Shown here: one piece after another, positions 1 to 12,130 of the stretch
Numbering within the stretch: the stretch's first letter is position 1
How the letters are laid out: each line of letters begins with the position of its first letter
Origin: Bettongia penicillata ogilbyi
Lineage: Eukaryota > Chordata > Mammalia > Diprotodontia > Potoroidae
Reading direction: 5' to 3'
Assembly (NCBI GenBank): GCA_023548195.1
Contig: JAJHZJ010000532.1
Span: 1-64,000 of the forward strand
DNA length: 64,000 nt
Made by a program: the position numbers and the translations under genes
The notes under the pieces: model-generated
Seen by the model: the letters and a program-made list of their open reading frames with translations, nothing else
What the model was told of the DNA's origin: nothing
Database searches by the model: none

Positions 1-160
1 GAGAACGTCATCTGCATCGGTTCATTGGACCAGCTGTGGGGAGAAGGAAGGAGCCAAGGGGCACAGCCCATTTCTGCAAGACTTATGAAAGAAGTTCCAG
101 CTGTGCTAGCACCTCAGGATGGTGAGTTGTCTGAGGAAGAATTTGCTATCTCTTCTGGGT

Positions 161-414
161 GTTAAGGATTTGGTAGTAGATTGTACCTCTTTGTGTATGA
201 GAGGGGTTTCCCTTTGTTATTTGCTTTGCTAATTTGTCCTAATTAAAAGCTTTACTATCTGATTTATGTTTCTTGAGAGATTGTGCTGTGAGGGATTTAT
301 TAGGAACTCATACCTATTTGTCTATGAAGAGAGGGATTCTCTTTGTTATTTACTTTGCTATTTTGTCCTAATTAAAAGCTTTGCTATTTGGCTTATGGTT
401 CTTGATCTCACAGA
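161..414. repeat. Tandem duplication, two diverged ~127 bp units
   Basis: Units at about 161-287 and 288-414 match in order. Both contain a tacct..ttgt.tatga block, a ctttgttatttgctttgct-like block, ttgtcctaattaaaagcttt and a tatgtttcttga-like block, offset by 127-129 bases. The copies differ at many sites, so the duplication is old. I do not recognise the parent sequence. Confidence 0.8.
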
Positions 415-1706
415 AGAAAATGCATTGGATGGGAGGGAATCAAGTTTCATATGTATAACTAGGATCACCCAAATATACTAACTGAACCTGGGGAGGGGGT
501 AGAGACTAGTACTACATATAAAGTGAGGCGTACCTATATGTCACCCTTGAACCAGAAGCCTATTAGTATGGGGTTCTCTCTTCCCTGGTGGAGAAGGAGT
601 TGTTGAGAGAGAAAGAGCTTCAGTTCTCGGCTAGTCTTGATCTGGAGACTCTTCAAGCTGGAGTATCAAGTGAGAGCAAAGCATAGAGTTGGGAAGAAGC
701 TACCTCCACTTCAGGTTGTTTAAGGAAAAGATTCTGGGAAGACATGAAAGGAGTGGGCAGGCTCCATTATGTCTGCATTCCTAGCTCGCTACCTCAGAGA
801 CTTCAGGGAATTTCCCCTTGGGTGAGATCCAGGACCCTCTCTCTTGACTGAGCTGGGTTATCTTGCTCCTAGTGAGAGATCTGTGTTCATTTTGCATTGT
901 CTGGTATATATTCCCCTATGCGTACCATCTCTGATTTCTATTTTGCTACAATTAGAGTAGACGGGCTTTTTTGCTATTTGCTGTGTGTTCACTATGGAAC
1001 TGGTATTGGGTAGGAAAGGGGTCAAGCCTTGGATACAGAACTTGGGGGTCCCTCTTTCCTCCCAAATGACCAATCAATCAAAAGTAAGATGGAAACTGAT
1101 CATATCCCCTAGATGAACAATTATTTAAGGGACTAGAGAGTTATAATACTTTTATCCCCATATTTTATCCCCATATTCCCTCTCTCTGAGGGGAGCAGAG
1201 TAACCTCCTGTTTCTCCTCTAGGCAGGAATGAAAGTTCCCCTTGAAGAAAGGTGGGGAGAGAGGAGGCTAGAGATGCCTAACCTGCCTCCCTTTATGCCA
1301 CACATAAGAACAATGTCTTGGCCACATATGGCCCCTCTATATGTGAGGCTCCCTGCACTTAACCTCTATATGTATATTGTCTAGAACTATACCTAGCTTC
1401 CCCTTTCATGCAGGTTAACAAACTACTATTTGTGGAGGGGAAATCCTTGTCCCTCTCTAACATCAGACCTAGTGAAGGAAGACTTAGTTGATTGCTACTG
1501 AAAGAGGGGGTCTGAATTGCAAAGGATGGCTAACAGAAGGGTCCTGAGGCATCCACTCTACATGTATAAGAAATGGTTTATACAGGGCATCAGGTAGTGG
1601 GAAAATGAGTCCAAATCCTCTTGCAGTGTACATGCTCTACTCCTCCAAGGTAGCCCTCCTAGGGATAACGTGGAAGGGGAAATAATCACCTCTTGAACAG
1701 AGAACA
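415..1706. other. Unassigned sequence
   Basis: There is no convincing ORF, SINE or LINE here. A TATA-like 'catataaag' lies near 515. The stretch could be a decayed LTR or other mobile element, but no LTR ends, primer-binding site or polypurine tract could be placed. Confidence 0.4.
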
Positions 1707-1945
1707 GGCAGCCAGGTGGTGCAATGGATAGAGCACCAGACCTGGAGTCAGAAAGACTCATCTTTCTGAGTTCAAAGCTGGCCCTCAGACACTTGCTGAC
1801 TGTGTGACCCTGGGCAGGTCACTAACTCTGCTTACCTCAGGTTCCTCTTCTATAAAATGAGCTAGCAAAGGAAGTGGCAAATCACTCCTGTATCTCTGCC
1901 AAGAAAATTCCAAATAGGGTCAGACATAACTGAAAATGACTGACC
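1707..1945 (+). mobile_element. Mar-1 CORE-SINE
   Basis: The copy has the tRNA-like head (ggcagccaggtggtgcaatg), the CORE segment (ctgtgtgaccctgggcaggt) and the RTE-type tail (gtcagacataactgaaaatg). It appears full length. The flanks agcagaga/aaca before and gtagagaataca after may be a degraded target duplication. Confidence 0.9.
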
Positions 1946-2745
1946 TACTGAGTAGAGAATACAACGAGTGATGCTCACTGGCTCCCCATCACTGGAGAGG
2001 GGAAGGGGCATATGAGGGGAGAATTGTGCTAAATATTTGATGATGAAAGTGGTGGAATGGAATGTGAGAGGTCTGTATTGACGTCAAGTTTGCCTTTCAT
2101 TTTATTTATGTCCATGACATTGTGACGTAATTTTCCATTGTAATTTTTGTTGTTGTTAAGAACCAAAGTGATGAAAAGTTAATTTGAGCCTGAGCCTGGA
2201 AGGATATTTTTAATCTACAACCGGAGGCCAAACAATCCTCTATGTGTCTGTCTGCCCGTCCTCTCTTTGAGCTGGTAACTACGAGACAAGGGGGCAAACG
2301 GATAATCTCTTCTAGATTTTAGGGCTGTCGGGGAGTGCTTGAGAAATTTGATGACCGATTCGCTACTGGTGGACGTGAACATTTCTCCCTGACTCTGGAA
2401 GTTTGGAGGCAGGCCAGGCACTCTGTCTGTCAAAGGGGCCGAGCAGCGCCTTGGCACTGAGTTCCTGACACTGTCTGGGCATGGACCCAGCCTCCTGCTG
2501 CACACAGAGTGTCCGGTTCCAAGTCCCTGATCCAGAGTTGCTGTGTGCTTTTTAACTCAGGGGCAGTGCTGGGCACATGTTAGGTCACGTTCGGGAGCCA
2601 CAATCCCATCGCTGCTCATCAGCAGGAGTGTGGCAGCCATGGAAAAGAACCAGAGGTCCCTGGTTCTGGGGGACAGTTTTGGGAATGTGGAGAAGAAGTT
2701 GGGCTCTGAAGGGAGGCCAATAATAGCGATGGATGTCTTTTTGTG
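1946..2745. other. Unassigned sequence with two CRE-like sites
   Basis: No gene or repeat was recognised. A perfect palindromic TGACGTCA lies at 2079-2086 and a TGACGTAA at 2123-2130. Their function is unknown and there is no CpG island or transcript evidence nearby. Confidence 0.35.
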
Positions 2746-2880
2746 GCACTTTGAGGTTTGCAAAACACTTTACCTAGAACATGCGTTATCCCATTTGAGC
2801 GTCACGACGACCCTGTGAAGTAGACCCGGTAATAATCCCTATTTCACAAACGAGGAAATGAAGCCTGAGAGGCAGGGGTG
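2746..2880 (-). repeat. MIR-type SINE relic, antisense
   Basis: It shows the reversed MIR-like order: gcactttgaggtttgcaaa, then a 'cgacgaccctgtgaagtag' block, then 'tttcacaaacgaggaaatgaag' (antisense of the CORE end). Confidence 0.65.
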
Positions 2881-3084
2881 TGCTGGAGCTATCTGAAACT
2901 AGCCGCAATGAATGACCGTTTCCAGTGTGACGTTTAGATCTCTCAGATCATCTGAAGCTACAGATAGGGATTGATGTGATGTTTTGTCGATTGTCTAGAC
3001 TTAAGAAAGTAGTAGAGAGAATTCAGTAATTCGGAGAAAACTTAAAAGTGGGTCATGACTCTTAATTGTTCGTTTTCAAAGAGC

Positions 3085-3432
3085 CTGTTCTTAATTATTT
3101 ACCAGTCTATCAAGACCCACTGTCTTATTGGACCCCATTTATGATCCCTGATGATAGGGATCTGAGAGAACACATGTATCTTCTTTCCATGCTAGAATGC
3201 AAGCACTTCCTTTGTCCCTTATATTTACCTTTTCATGTGTCTAGACTCCAGTATTTAATATTAGTCTTATATGTCCTGATTTACCTATGTCATCTTTCTC
3301 ATTAGGCTGTAACCTACTTAAAGGCAGGGACTATTAAAAAAAATTTTTTTTTGTCTTTTCTTTGAATCCCCAGAACTTATCATAATGCCTGGTACATCAT
3401 AAGCAATGATCAAATGCTTATCGATGGATTGA
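3085..3432 (+). repeat. LINE-2 3' end relic
   Basis: The order is that of an L2 3' UTR: 'ggctgtaacctacttaaaggcagggact', then 'tttgaatccccagaac', then 'ataatgcctggtacatcataagcaatg'. It is strongly diverged. Confidence 0.65.
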
Positions 3433-5209
3433 GGGAAAAGCAAAAATATTTATCATAATATTTGTTTATGAAAAACTCCTTATGCCCTATATCACATTTG
3501 AAAAGGTGTTTAACAATGGTTAATCTCCTATACTGTACTCTATGTATTATGCTTTAATTTTTAGTACCACATATGACTTGTATCCTGGCAAATCAGAAAC
3601 TTCTTAATAATGAGGAAATTTTCCCTTTAGTGTGCTTCTGGTGTTTCTTAACTGTGAGGGTTTTTTTTTAATCCCCATGTAGTCCTCTGTCATTTAGTGT
3701 AACCAAAGAGAATTTAATAAGCATTTCCCTTAATTTTGTTGCTTTTCTGTATAAAAGAAACTGTTGGAAAACTGAGTTGAGTTTGTACTCAGAGCTATGT
3801 CTTGGGATTTTTCATTTTTTCTTTTTAAATATCTTTTTAATTTATTTCAGTAAATATATCCCAGTCATATGTAAAAAAAAGTTAACTGTCATTTTAAAAA
3901 ATTTCAAGCTCCAAATTCTCTCCCTTCTTTCAACACTTCCCCTCTCCTTGAAAAGGCAAGCAATTTTATATCATTTATACCTGTGAATTCATGAAAAATA
4001 TATTTCTATATTAGTCACGTTGCAAAAGAAAACGCAGACAAAAAATAAAATGAGAAAATTTTAAAAGTAAAAAAAAGTATGCTTCGATCTACATTCAAAG
4101 TTCATCAGTTCTCTCTCTGGAAGTGTATAGTGTTTTTCATTATGGGTCCTTTGGGAATGTCTTGCTTGGATGATCTTGATCAGAGTAATTAATTCTTTCA
4201 TAGTTGATCATATTTACAATATTTCTGGTATTGTGTACACAATGTTCTCTTGGTTCTGCTTTTTACTCTGCGTTGGTTCATATAGGTCTGTTTAGGTTTT
4301 CCTGAAACCATTCTGCTCATAATTTCTAATAGCATAATAGTATTCCATCATAATCATATACCATAACTGGTTCAGTCATTCCCCAATTAATGGACATCCC
4401 TTCAGTTTCCAATTCTGTGCCACCACAAAAAGAGCTACTAGAAATATTTTTGCACACACATATACTTTGCTTTTCTTTAATCTTTTGCTGGGTTAAAGAT
4501 TATACACAATTTTATGGCTCTTGGGGCTTAATTCCAAACTATTCCCCAGAATGGTTGGTCTAGTTCACATTTCTACCAATAGTGCATTAGTGTCCCAATT
4601 TTTCCAATTGCCCTCCAGCGTTTGTCATTTTCCTTTTCTGTAATGCTGGCCAATCTGATATGTGTGCAGTGGTACCTCAGAATTATTTCAATTTGCATTT
4701 CTCCAATCAGTAGTGGTTTAGAACATTCTAAAAGATTTAAAATTTTATGGTTTTGGTTTCTTCTTCTGAAAACTGCTTGTTCACATTCTTTGACCATTTA
4801 TTCACTGAGGAATGGCTTTTATTTTTATAAATCTGGCTCAGTTCCCTAACTATTTGAGAAATGAGACCTTTATCAGAGAAACTTGCTGTAACTTTTTCCC
4901 AGTTTCCTGTTTTCCTTTTAATTTTGACTTCATTAATTTTGTTTGTACAAAAGCTTTTTAATTTTATAATTTTATGTAATCAAAATGATCAATTTTGCTT
5001 CCCATGACCTTCTCTATCTTTTGTTTGGTCATAAATGTTTCCCTTACCTATAAAGCTGACAAGTACAGTTTTCCATGCTCCCCTAAATTGCTTATGCTAT
5101 CACCCTGTTTGTCTAAAGCATGTATCCATTTGATGCTGGTTTATGCTTAGTTTCTGCCAAACTGCTTTCCAGCTTTTCCATCAGTTTTTATCAGATGTTG
5201 AGTTCTTTA

Positions 5210-5885
5210 AAGCAGTTGTCCAGCGAAGAAATTAAAACAAAAGTTATATGAAGAAAATCCTCTACATCATTATTGACTAGACAAATGCAAATTGAAGCAA
5301 CTTTGAGATATCATTTTGCACCTATCAGATTATCTAAAATTATTGAAGGGAAAAGTAATGAATGCTGGAGGGGATATTGAAAAATTAGGACATGAATTCA
5401 TCGTTGGTGGAGAGAAATCTGGAATTATGCCCAAATTGCCTATGCTTCTTGATCCTGCAATTCCAGTGCTAAGTCTATTTCTGAAGGTGATTAGAGAGAA
5501 TGGAAAAGAACCTATATGTCCTAAAATATTAATGGCAGCTCTCTTTGTTTTTTAAAAACAGAAAGTTGCAGGTTATGCAATTGGAGAATAACTGAACAAG
5601 TTGAATATATGATTGTGATGGAATACTATTGTGCTGTAAGAAATATTGAACTCGATGATCTTAGAAAAAGCATGGATAGTCTTGCATGAAATAATGAAAA
5701 GTAAAATGAGGAGAATGAAGGAACATTGTATACAGAAACAGCAATATTGTTTAAGAACAACTTTGAGCAATTAAGTAATTTTAACTATTATAAATACCCA
5801 AATTAATTACAAATAATATATGAAGAAAGATGCTATCTGCATCCAGAGGAAAAACTAATATAAAAGAATGTATAGGATAATTTTA

Positions 5886-5922
<37 letters not shown>

Positions 5923-6141
5923 ATATTTGTGTCTAATGGTAGCCATCTTTTGGTTGAGGGTGGAGAAAAAAATAGAAAAAAAAGAAATTTACATGATAAC
6001 TTTATTATACATTTTTAAAATATACATAATGGATTTGGAGTTTCATGGGCAGTCATCTTTTTTTTTAAAAAAATACTTTGGCTATGGAAATGATTATTTT
6101 ATTATTTAAGTTTAAAATAAGATAAATTAAAAAATTTTAAA
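5210..6141 (+). mobile_element. 5'-truncated L1 3' end nested in the antisense L1
   Basis: Plus-strand ORF2 end and 3' UTR sequence starts near 5210 (gaagaaattaaaac...acaaatgcaaattg) and runs past a TG microsatellite to an A/T-rich end. The host L1 sequence stops before it and resumes at about 6155 (ccaaaagcttgaat). Flanks tgttgagttcttta (5196-5209) and tgttaagttttta (6142-6154) look like an aged target-site duplication. Confidence 0.8.
5891..5920. repeat. (GT)15 microsatellite
   Basis: An uninterrupted GT run in the 3' UTR of the nested L1. A related TG/TATG run sits at the equivalent place in the L1 at 15.65 kb. Confidence 0.98.
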
Positions 6142-6479
6142 TGTTAAGTTTTTATTCCAAAAGCTTGAATCTCATGGTTTAATCAAGGATTAGATTACTT
6201 TGGTCATTTTCTACTGTGTATTGTGTACCTAATTTATTTCATTTCTTAGCCAGTACCAAATTGTTTCAGTGATTGCCACTTCATGACATAGTCTGAATTC
6301 TGGAACTTCTAGGTTGTCTTCCTTCATATTTTTGTCACTGATTCTTTTGATTTTTTTGATCTTTTTATCTTCCAGGTGAATTTTGCTAGTATTTTTTCCT
6401 AGCTCTATAAAATAATTCATTCGTAGTTTAATTGGTATGGCACTGAGTAGGTAGAATTGTCATTTTTATTATATTAGCT

Positions 6480-7500
6480 CAGTCTACCCACAAACAATAG
6501 TTATTTCTCCAAGTGTTTAGGTCTGTCTTTATACATATGAAAAGTATTTTATAATTGTGTTCCTATATTCACTGAGTTTGTCTTAGCAGATAGGCTCCCA
6601 AATATTTTGTTATCTGTAATTCTTGTAAATAGAATCTCTCTTTCTTTCTCTTTCTGCTGTTTTTTTTAGTAGCATAAAGAAATGTTGATGATCTATATGG
6701 ATCCATTTTCTATCCTGCAACTTGGCTGAAGTTGTTTATTGTTTCAACTAATTTTTTAGTTAATTTTCTAGGACTCTCTAAGTATGTCATCAAGTCATCT
6801 GCAAAGAGCAATAGTTTTGTTTTCTTTTGGTCTATTTTTATTCCTTTGACCTGCTTTTTTCTTGTTATGTTGCTCTAGCTAACATTTCTAGTACAATATT
6901 TAATAAGATTGGTGACAGTGGACATCCTTGCTTTACCCTTGATCTTATTGGAAAGGTTTAAGTTTATCCTCAGTACAGATAAGGCTAGGTCTTTGTTTTA
7001 GACAGATATTACTTATCATTTTAAGAAAGTTTCCACTGATTCCTGTGTTTTAATAGTAGGTATTATATTTTGTCAAAGGCTTTTTCATCTATTGAAATAA
7101 CCATATGATTTTGTTTGTTTTTTTTTCACATAGTTAATTATGCTGATAATTTGCCTAATATTGAACCAGACCTGCATTCCTGGTATAAATCTCACTTGGT
7201 CATAGTGTGTGATCTTTGAGATATATTGCTATAATTCCTTTGCTAGTATTTTATTTATTTATTTATTTTTGCACTGATATTCATTAAGGTGTGTATTTTT
7301 CTTTCTCTGTTTTTACACTCCTTGATTTAAGTATCAAAACCATATTTACACCATAAAAGGAATTTGGCAGGACTCTTTCTTTACCTATTTTTAAAATAGT
7401 TCATATAGTATTGGGATTAGTTTTTCTTAAAATTACTCATAGAATTCACTTATAAATCCATTTGGTCTTTTCTACTAGTATAGTTTTCCTATCTATTTCC
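6480..7500 (-). pseudogene. L1 ORF2 reverse-transcriptase remnant
   Basis: The complement of 6780-6960 encodes L1 reverse-transcriptase sequence. It includes a recognisable LLFADDLMTY stretch (the FADD catalytic motif) preceded by a KGIKIDQKK-like segment. Stops and frameshifts interrupt it, so no active enzyme is encoded. The endonuclease domain is not seen upstream. Confidence 0.8.
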
Positions 7501-7741
7501 TTCTGCAATTCATTGAACTATTCTTTTAAGAATTTGGAGGCCATACTGTTTGATGCATATATGTTTAGTATTGATATTACCTCTTTGTCTATGGTTCCTT
7601 TTAACATGATATAGTTCCCATGATTATCCATTTTAATTAGGTCTATTTTTGCTTTTGCTTCATCTGAGGACTGCTTAAGTCATCTATTTCATTAAATATT
7701 CATTTTTTTCCTTGAAGAATTATACTGTCTTGCTGAGTTGG

Positions 7742-7939
7742 TTATCCAGCCCTTTTGTCTTCTAGAATATCATATTCTAAGCCCTTCACTTCTTTAGTAT
7801 GTATCTGCAAATTCTTTTGTGATCTTGACTGTGACTCAATAATATTTGAATGGTTTTTTCTGCCTGCATGAAGTTTATTTTTCTTCTCTTTGATCTGGGA
7901 ACCCTGGAATTTGGCTATAATATTCCTGAGAATTTTCAT
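7742..7939 (-). pseudogene. L1 ORF1 C-terminal remnant
   Basis: A 65-codon minus-strand frame contains ILRNIIAKFQGSQIKEK, matching the start of the ORF1p C-terminal nucleic-acid-binding domain (compare RNIVAKFQNSQVKEK in the HAL1 at 22 kb). The RNA-binding trimer protein is no longer encoded intact; upstream coiled-coil sequence is frameshifted. Confidence 0.8.
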
Positions 7940-9445
7940 TTTGGGATTTCTTTCAGGTGATGGTCAATGGATTCTTTCAATTTCTATTTTACCCTTTGGT
8001 TCCAGGATATTGGAGAAGTTTCCCTTGAAAATTTCTTACAATACAATGTACAGGCTCTTTCTTTGATCATGGTTTTCAGGTAGCCTAATGTTTCAAAGAT
8101 ATCTCGCGATCTGTTTTCTAAGTCAGATGAGATAGTTCACATTTTCTTTTATTTTTTCATTCTCTTAACTTTTTTTAAAAATTGCTTTTTGATGTCTCTT
8201 AGAGTCATTAGCTTCTATTTGCCCAATTCTCATTTTAAGGAGTTATTTTCTCCAGTGAGCTTTTGAACCACTTTTTCTATTTCATCAATTCTATTTTTAA
8301 GGTGTTATTTTCTTCAGTATTTTTTTTTGTGCTAAGCTGTTGTCTTTTCATAATTTTCTTTCTTTTCCTTCATATCTTTACCTAATTTTTCTTCTACCAC
8401 TCTTATTTGATTTTGAAAATCAATTTTTTAAAATTCTTTTGGTAATTCTTTTTGGGCTTATGTCCAATTCACCTTTTTCTTTGAGCCTTTGCTTGCAGTT
8501 GTTTTGACTCCCTTGTTCTGAGTTTGTGATCTTTCCTATCACCATGGTAGATTTTTATGGTCAGATTCCTTTTTTTGCCACTGCTATTTGCTCACTTTTC
8601 CTCCCTATTTATTGATTTTGAGCCTTATGTTAAAGGGGGCTCTGTTCCTGACATGGGTGAGTGAAAATGAGAATGGGCACTGTCTCAAACTTCAGGCTTT
8701 TTCACATCACTGTTTTCAGAGCTCATTCTGGACATTTTCAGTGATTCCAAGGCACTGTGATCTGAGGAGAGGTATAGTCACTGCTCTCCTGGTCTGCATT
8801 TTGGTTCTTGGACAGGAAAGGCCTCTGATCCCCTAGGATTGCAATCAATGCTGATTGTTAGGGTCCCTGTTCCCTGGGGACAAAAAATGATACTGCCCCT
8901 CAGGGCTTCTTCTTCCCCTTGACCAAAAATACTCCTTCTCTCCCTTGAACTATAACTCAGAAATGAGTTTAGGTCATGGAATTGCCAGTTTTCCATCACA
9001 GCTCTAGCTCCCTCTTGATCAAAAACTACTCCTTTCCATGCTTGAACTATGACCCAGAAGTGGGTGTAGGCAGTGGAGTTGTCAACAATATCAGGTCCTA
9101 CATCCATTGCTACCACAAGGGTCCCTTGTAATCTTTTTTGTCCATTTGATGGGTCACCTTATTATCTCTTGCTTGAGGATTCCTGAAACTGCTGCTGCTT
9201 CTTTTGCCACCACCTAGTACCACTGCTGGTGTTTCATCTGCATGGGCTTCCACCCCTCTGTCACAGATCATTCCCTTTGACCTCCTACATTGTCTTGTGG
9301 TAGAAGAATATCTTACTCTGACCTTTTGTTTACTCTGCCATTCCAGAATTTGATTTAAGGTGTTATTTTAAAGTTGTTGAGAGGGGAATGTTTAGAGAAC
9401 TCAACTCAGTACTTTCTCTATTCTACTATCTTGGCTCTTTCCTCA

Positions 9446-10286
9446 GAAGTCCAGGGATTTTCTTTCTGCTGGATGCCCCTAATCAATATTCCCCAATCAC
9501 TTTTTTGGTAAGAGTTGACATCTTTGAAGACTACAGATGGCATATCGAACATGGCTCAGCTATTTAGGGAAGCCTTATTATTAGGTAAAACTTATAGCTG
9601 TCTCATTGACCACTTAAGAAAAAGAAAAAACATTAAAAAATTCTGGAGAAAAATTGAATTCCAAGCATTCCATTTTGTATGTTTAATAAATCTAAAATGG
9701 AAAAAGAAGATTCCTGATAATATGAATTTGTGATATATTTGCCATACAAGAAAAGGTTAAAGAAGACCTGAATATCCTATGTACATGTGTCAGAAAGTCA
9801 CCTCGTGCAAATTTTCAATTTTCAGAAACATAGAGAATTGAAATCCGAAGAGTGTCTGTAAAACTCATATTTACCAATGGTTCTAATCTCTATTTCAACC
9901 AAACAACAGCAAAATTGCCTTAATTACATGTCCTTCCAATAGTGAATATGTTCATGAGCAACACAATGGTCAGAGAAGGGAGAGGAGAATAATGGTCACA
10001 GCCAATTCACAAACTGGGCAATAAGTCCATGAATAATTTGAAAATGGACAGCATTTATTTTTATGTCCCAATTTACCATTCTGGTAGTGACCTCAGGAAT
10101 TGCTTCTATATCCTAATGACAGGGGTGTGTTATGAAACACAAGGTGTGTTATGAAAAAAGTGACCCTGCCTTTAACCTCCAAAGGAGTTAAACCATTCGT
10201 TAAAATGCTTATTCTTTGGATGACTATTCCCCTAGTCCCTAAATACTACAACACCAGCTTCTAGGCTCCCGTTGCTCCAAGGTCAT
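9446..10286. other. Unassigned AT-rich sequence
   Basis: No gene or repeat family was recognised. Two near-identical short segments ('aaggtgtgttatgaaa', 'ggggtgtgttatgaaa') lie at 10122-10156. Confidence 0.4.
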
Positions 10287-10485
10287 GTAGTAAAGTGGAA
10301 AGAGCACCCATTCTAGAGTCAAAAAACTTGGGTTAATACTCTGCCTCTGATGTTTACTCTCTGGTGTGCTTGGGCAACTCCCTTAATCTACTTACACCTC
10401 AATTTCCTCGTCTGTAAAATGAGGGGGATAGGATGAGGTAACTACTGAGGACCTTTGCAATTTGAGATCTATGGTTCTGAAAGTC
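10287..10485 (+). repeat. MIR SINE relic
   Basis: MIR-like order: 'gtagtaaagtggaaagagcac', 'tagagtcaaaaaacttgggtt', 'gcttgggcaactcccttaat', 'cctcaatttcctcgtctgta' and 'aaaatgagggggatagg'. Confidence 0.75.
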
Positions 10486-11039
10486 AAAAAAGTAGCCACA
10501 CCATGTGATTTTTTCTGCCGGAGTAGTACCTTACTTCTGGGCATGTGGTAGTCTCTTATTTTAGATTGTGGAGGAAACCTGATCTTACCATTATGAGCAG
10601 GTTCTCCTAGACTCATGAGTGAGAAAATCAGAATAGGAAGAAACCATGGCATCCAAGCCACGATTTTGTCCTAAGAATGGTGGCTGTTGAAAGAAAAACT
10701 CGTAATATCCCCTTTGAGTGTAGAAATAACAGCCAACTGTTGTACAGTTGTTTTCTATCACACTATACCACCTAAATTAATGGATTTTACCTTTTAAAAC
10801 TTCACGCTGGGTTTTTGAAGCAATGTTACTTTACTCAGGACCACAGGAGCTACCCAAAGAGCTTTTTGGGGGGTTTTATTTTTATCTGTTACCTAAGTTG
10901 TGATTTGGATGGTTAATATGTGGAAGATACCAAGCCAAATGAAATTGAACTTAAATTAGATATTGCATAAAGGGTTATAGATAGAAACACATATGTACAC
11001 AATCTGAAAATAAACCCTTCTCAAAGTTAGTACTGTTTG

Positions 11040-11743
11040 CTTTAAAATTAAAAATAATTTAATATTTTATTTTTCCCATTACATGTAAAAACAATTTTAA
11101 CCTTCATTTTTTTTTATAATTTTGAGTTTCAAATTCTCTCCCACCCTCACTTCCCCTTCATTGAGAAGCAAGCAATTTGATAAAGGTCATAAATGGGTAG
11201 TCGTGCAAAATGTATTTCCATATTAGTCATGTCTTGAAAGAAAACACAGGTACCAGTAAAAAAAATACCCAAACAAGAACAGTAAGAAAAGTGAAGAAAC
11301 CATATGCTTTGGTCTGTATTCAGATTCCATCAGTTCTTTCTCTGGAGGTTGACAGCAGTTTTCTTCATAGGTCCTTCAGAATTGTCGTGAATCTTTATGT
11401 TGCTGAGAGTAGCTAAATCACTCACAGTTAAGTTACTTGATCTTTGTACAATGTTGCTGTCACTGTGTATACAGTGTTCTCCTGGTTCTGCTCACTTCAC
11501 TTTGCATTAGTTCATGTAAGTCTTTTCAGGTTCTTTTTTTGAAAGAATACTGTTCATCTTTTTTATAGCACAATAGGGTTTCATCCCTACCGTGTATCAC
11601 AATTTGCTGAACCATTCCCCAATTGTTGGGCATCCCTTCAGTTTCCAACTCTTTGCTACCACAAAAAGAGCTGTTATTAATATTTTTGTACGTATAGGTC
11701 TCTTTCCTTGTTTTTTAAAATATCTCTGCGATACAGACCAAGT
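11040..11743 (-). mobile_element. L1 3' end, antisense, 5'-truncated
   Basis: It has the same antisense 3' UTR order as at 3.85 kb: 'cccattacatgtaaaaacaa', 'gagaagcaagcaatttgata', 'ttctttctctggaggttgac', 'ttccccaattgttgggcatc' and 'ccacaaaaagagctgttatt'. It stops near 'gatacagacc'. ORF2 is absent. Confidence 0.88.
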
Positions 11744-11885
11744 AACATACCATTTGTTTTTATTAATTTGCTATTTCTGCAAAAGCATGAGGAACATGGA
11801 TAGCAGAACCATGTGAAAATTGATAATGATGCACACATATGTTAGTAAATATATAAATTAACACTTTATATGCCATCAAATAATG

Positions 11886-12130
11886 TTAGGTGGCACAGTG
11901 GATAGCGTGCAGGGTCTGGAGTCAAGTGACTCATCTTCCTGAGTTCAAGTCTGTATTCCATACTTTACTAGCTGTGTGACCCTGGGAAAGTCATTTAACT
12001 CTGTTTCCTTCAGTTCCTCATCTGTAGAATGAGTTGGAGAAGGAATGGCAAACCACCCTCATATCTTTGCCAAGAAAACCCCAAATGGGGTCACAGAACG
12101 TTGGACACAACCGAAAATGACTGAAACAAC
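11886..12130 (+). mobile_element. Mar-1 CORE-SINE
   Basis: Full-length order: head 'ttaggtggcacagtggatag', CORE 'ctgtgtgaccctgggaaagt', then 'gccaagaaaaccccaaatgg' and tail 'cacaaccgaaaatgactg'. Confidence 0.92.

Larger units (their letters stand above)
3812..9445 (-). mobile_element. L1 (LINE-1), antisense, internally deleted, carrying a nested L1
   Basis: The element runs minus-ward. Its 5' end is near 9445, where the complement reads the L1 start motif gagccaagatagtagaa; the 3' UTR end is near 3812. Going 5' to 3' it has a ~0.85 kb 5' UTR, an ORF1 remnant around 7740-8550, reverse-transcriptase sequence around 6480-7500, the ORF2 C-terminal part and the long marsupial 3' UTR. Homology jumps near 7500-7700, consistent with loss of ORF2 endonuclease sequence. 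It is interrupted at 5210-6141 by a plus-strand L1. It is dead: every frame is broken. Confidence 0.88.

Noticed and set aside
1707..1780. tRNA-like heads of the Mar-1 and MIR SINEs as tRNA genes
   Set aside because: They have degraded A/B-box-like sequence but no cloverleaf or anticodon arm. They are SINE promoters, not tRNA genes.
8778..9116. Minus-strand 112-codon open frame
   Set aside because: It lies in the 5' UTR portion of the antisense L1, with no ORF1 or ORF2 domain. It is probably a chance open frame in GC-richer element sequence.
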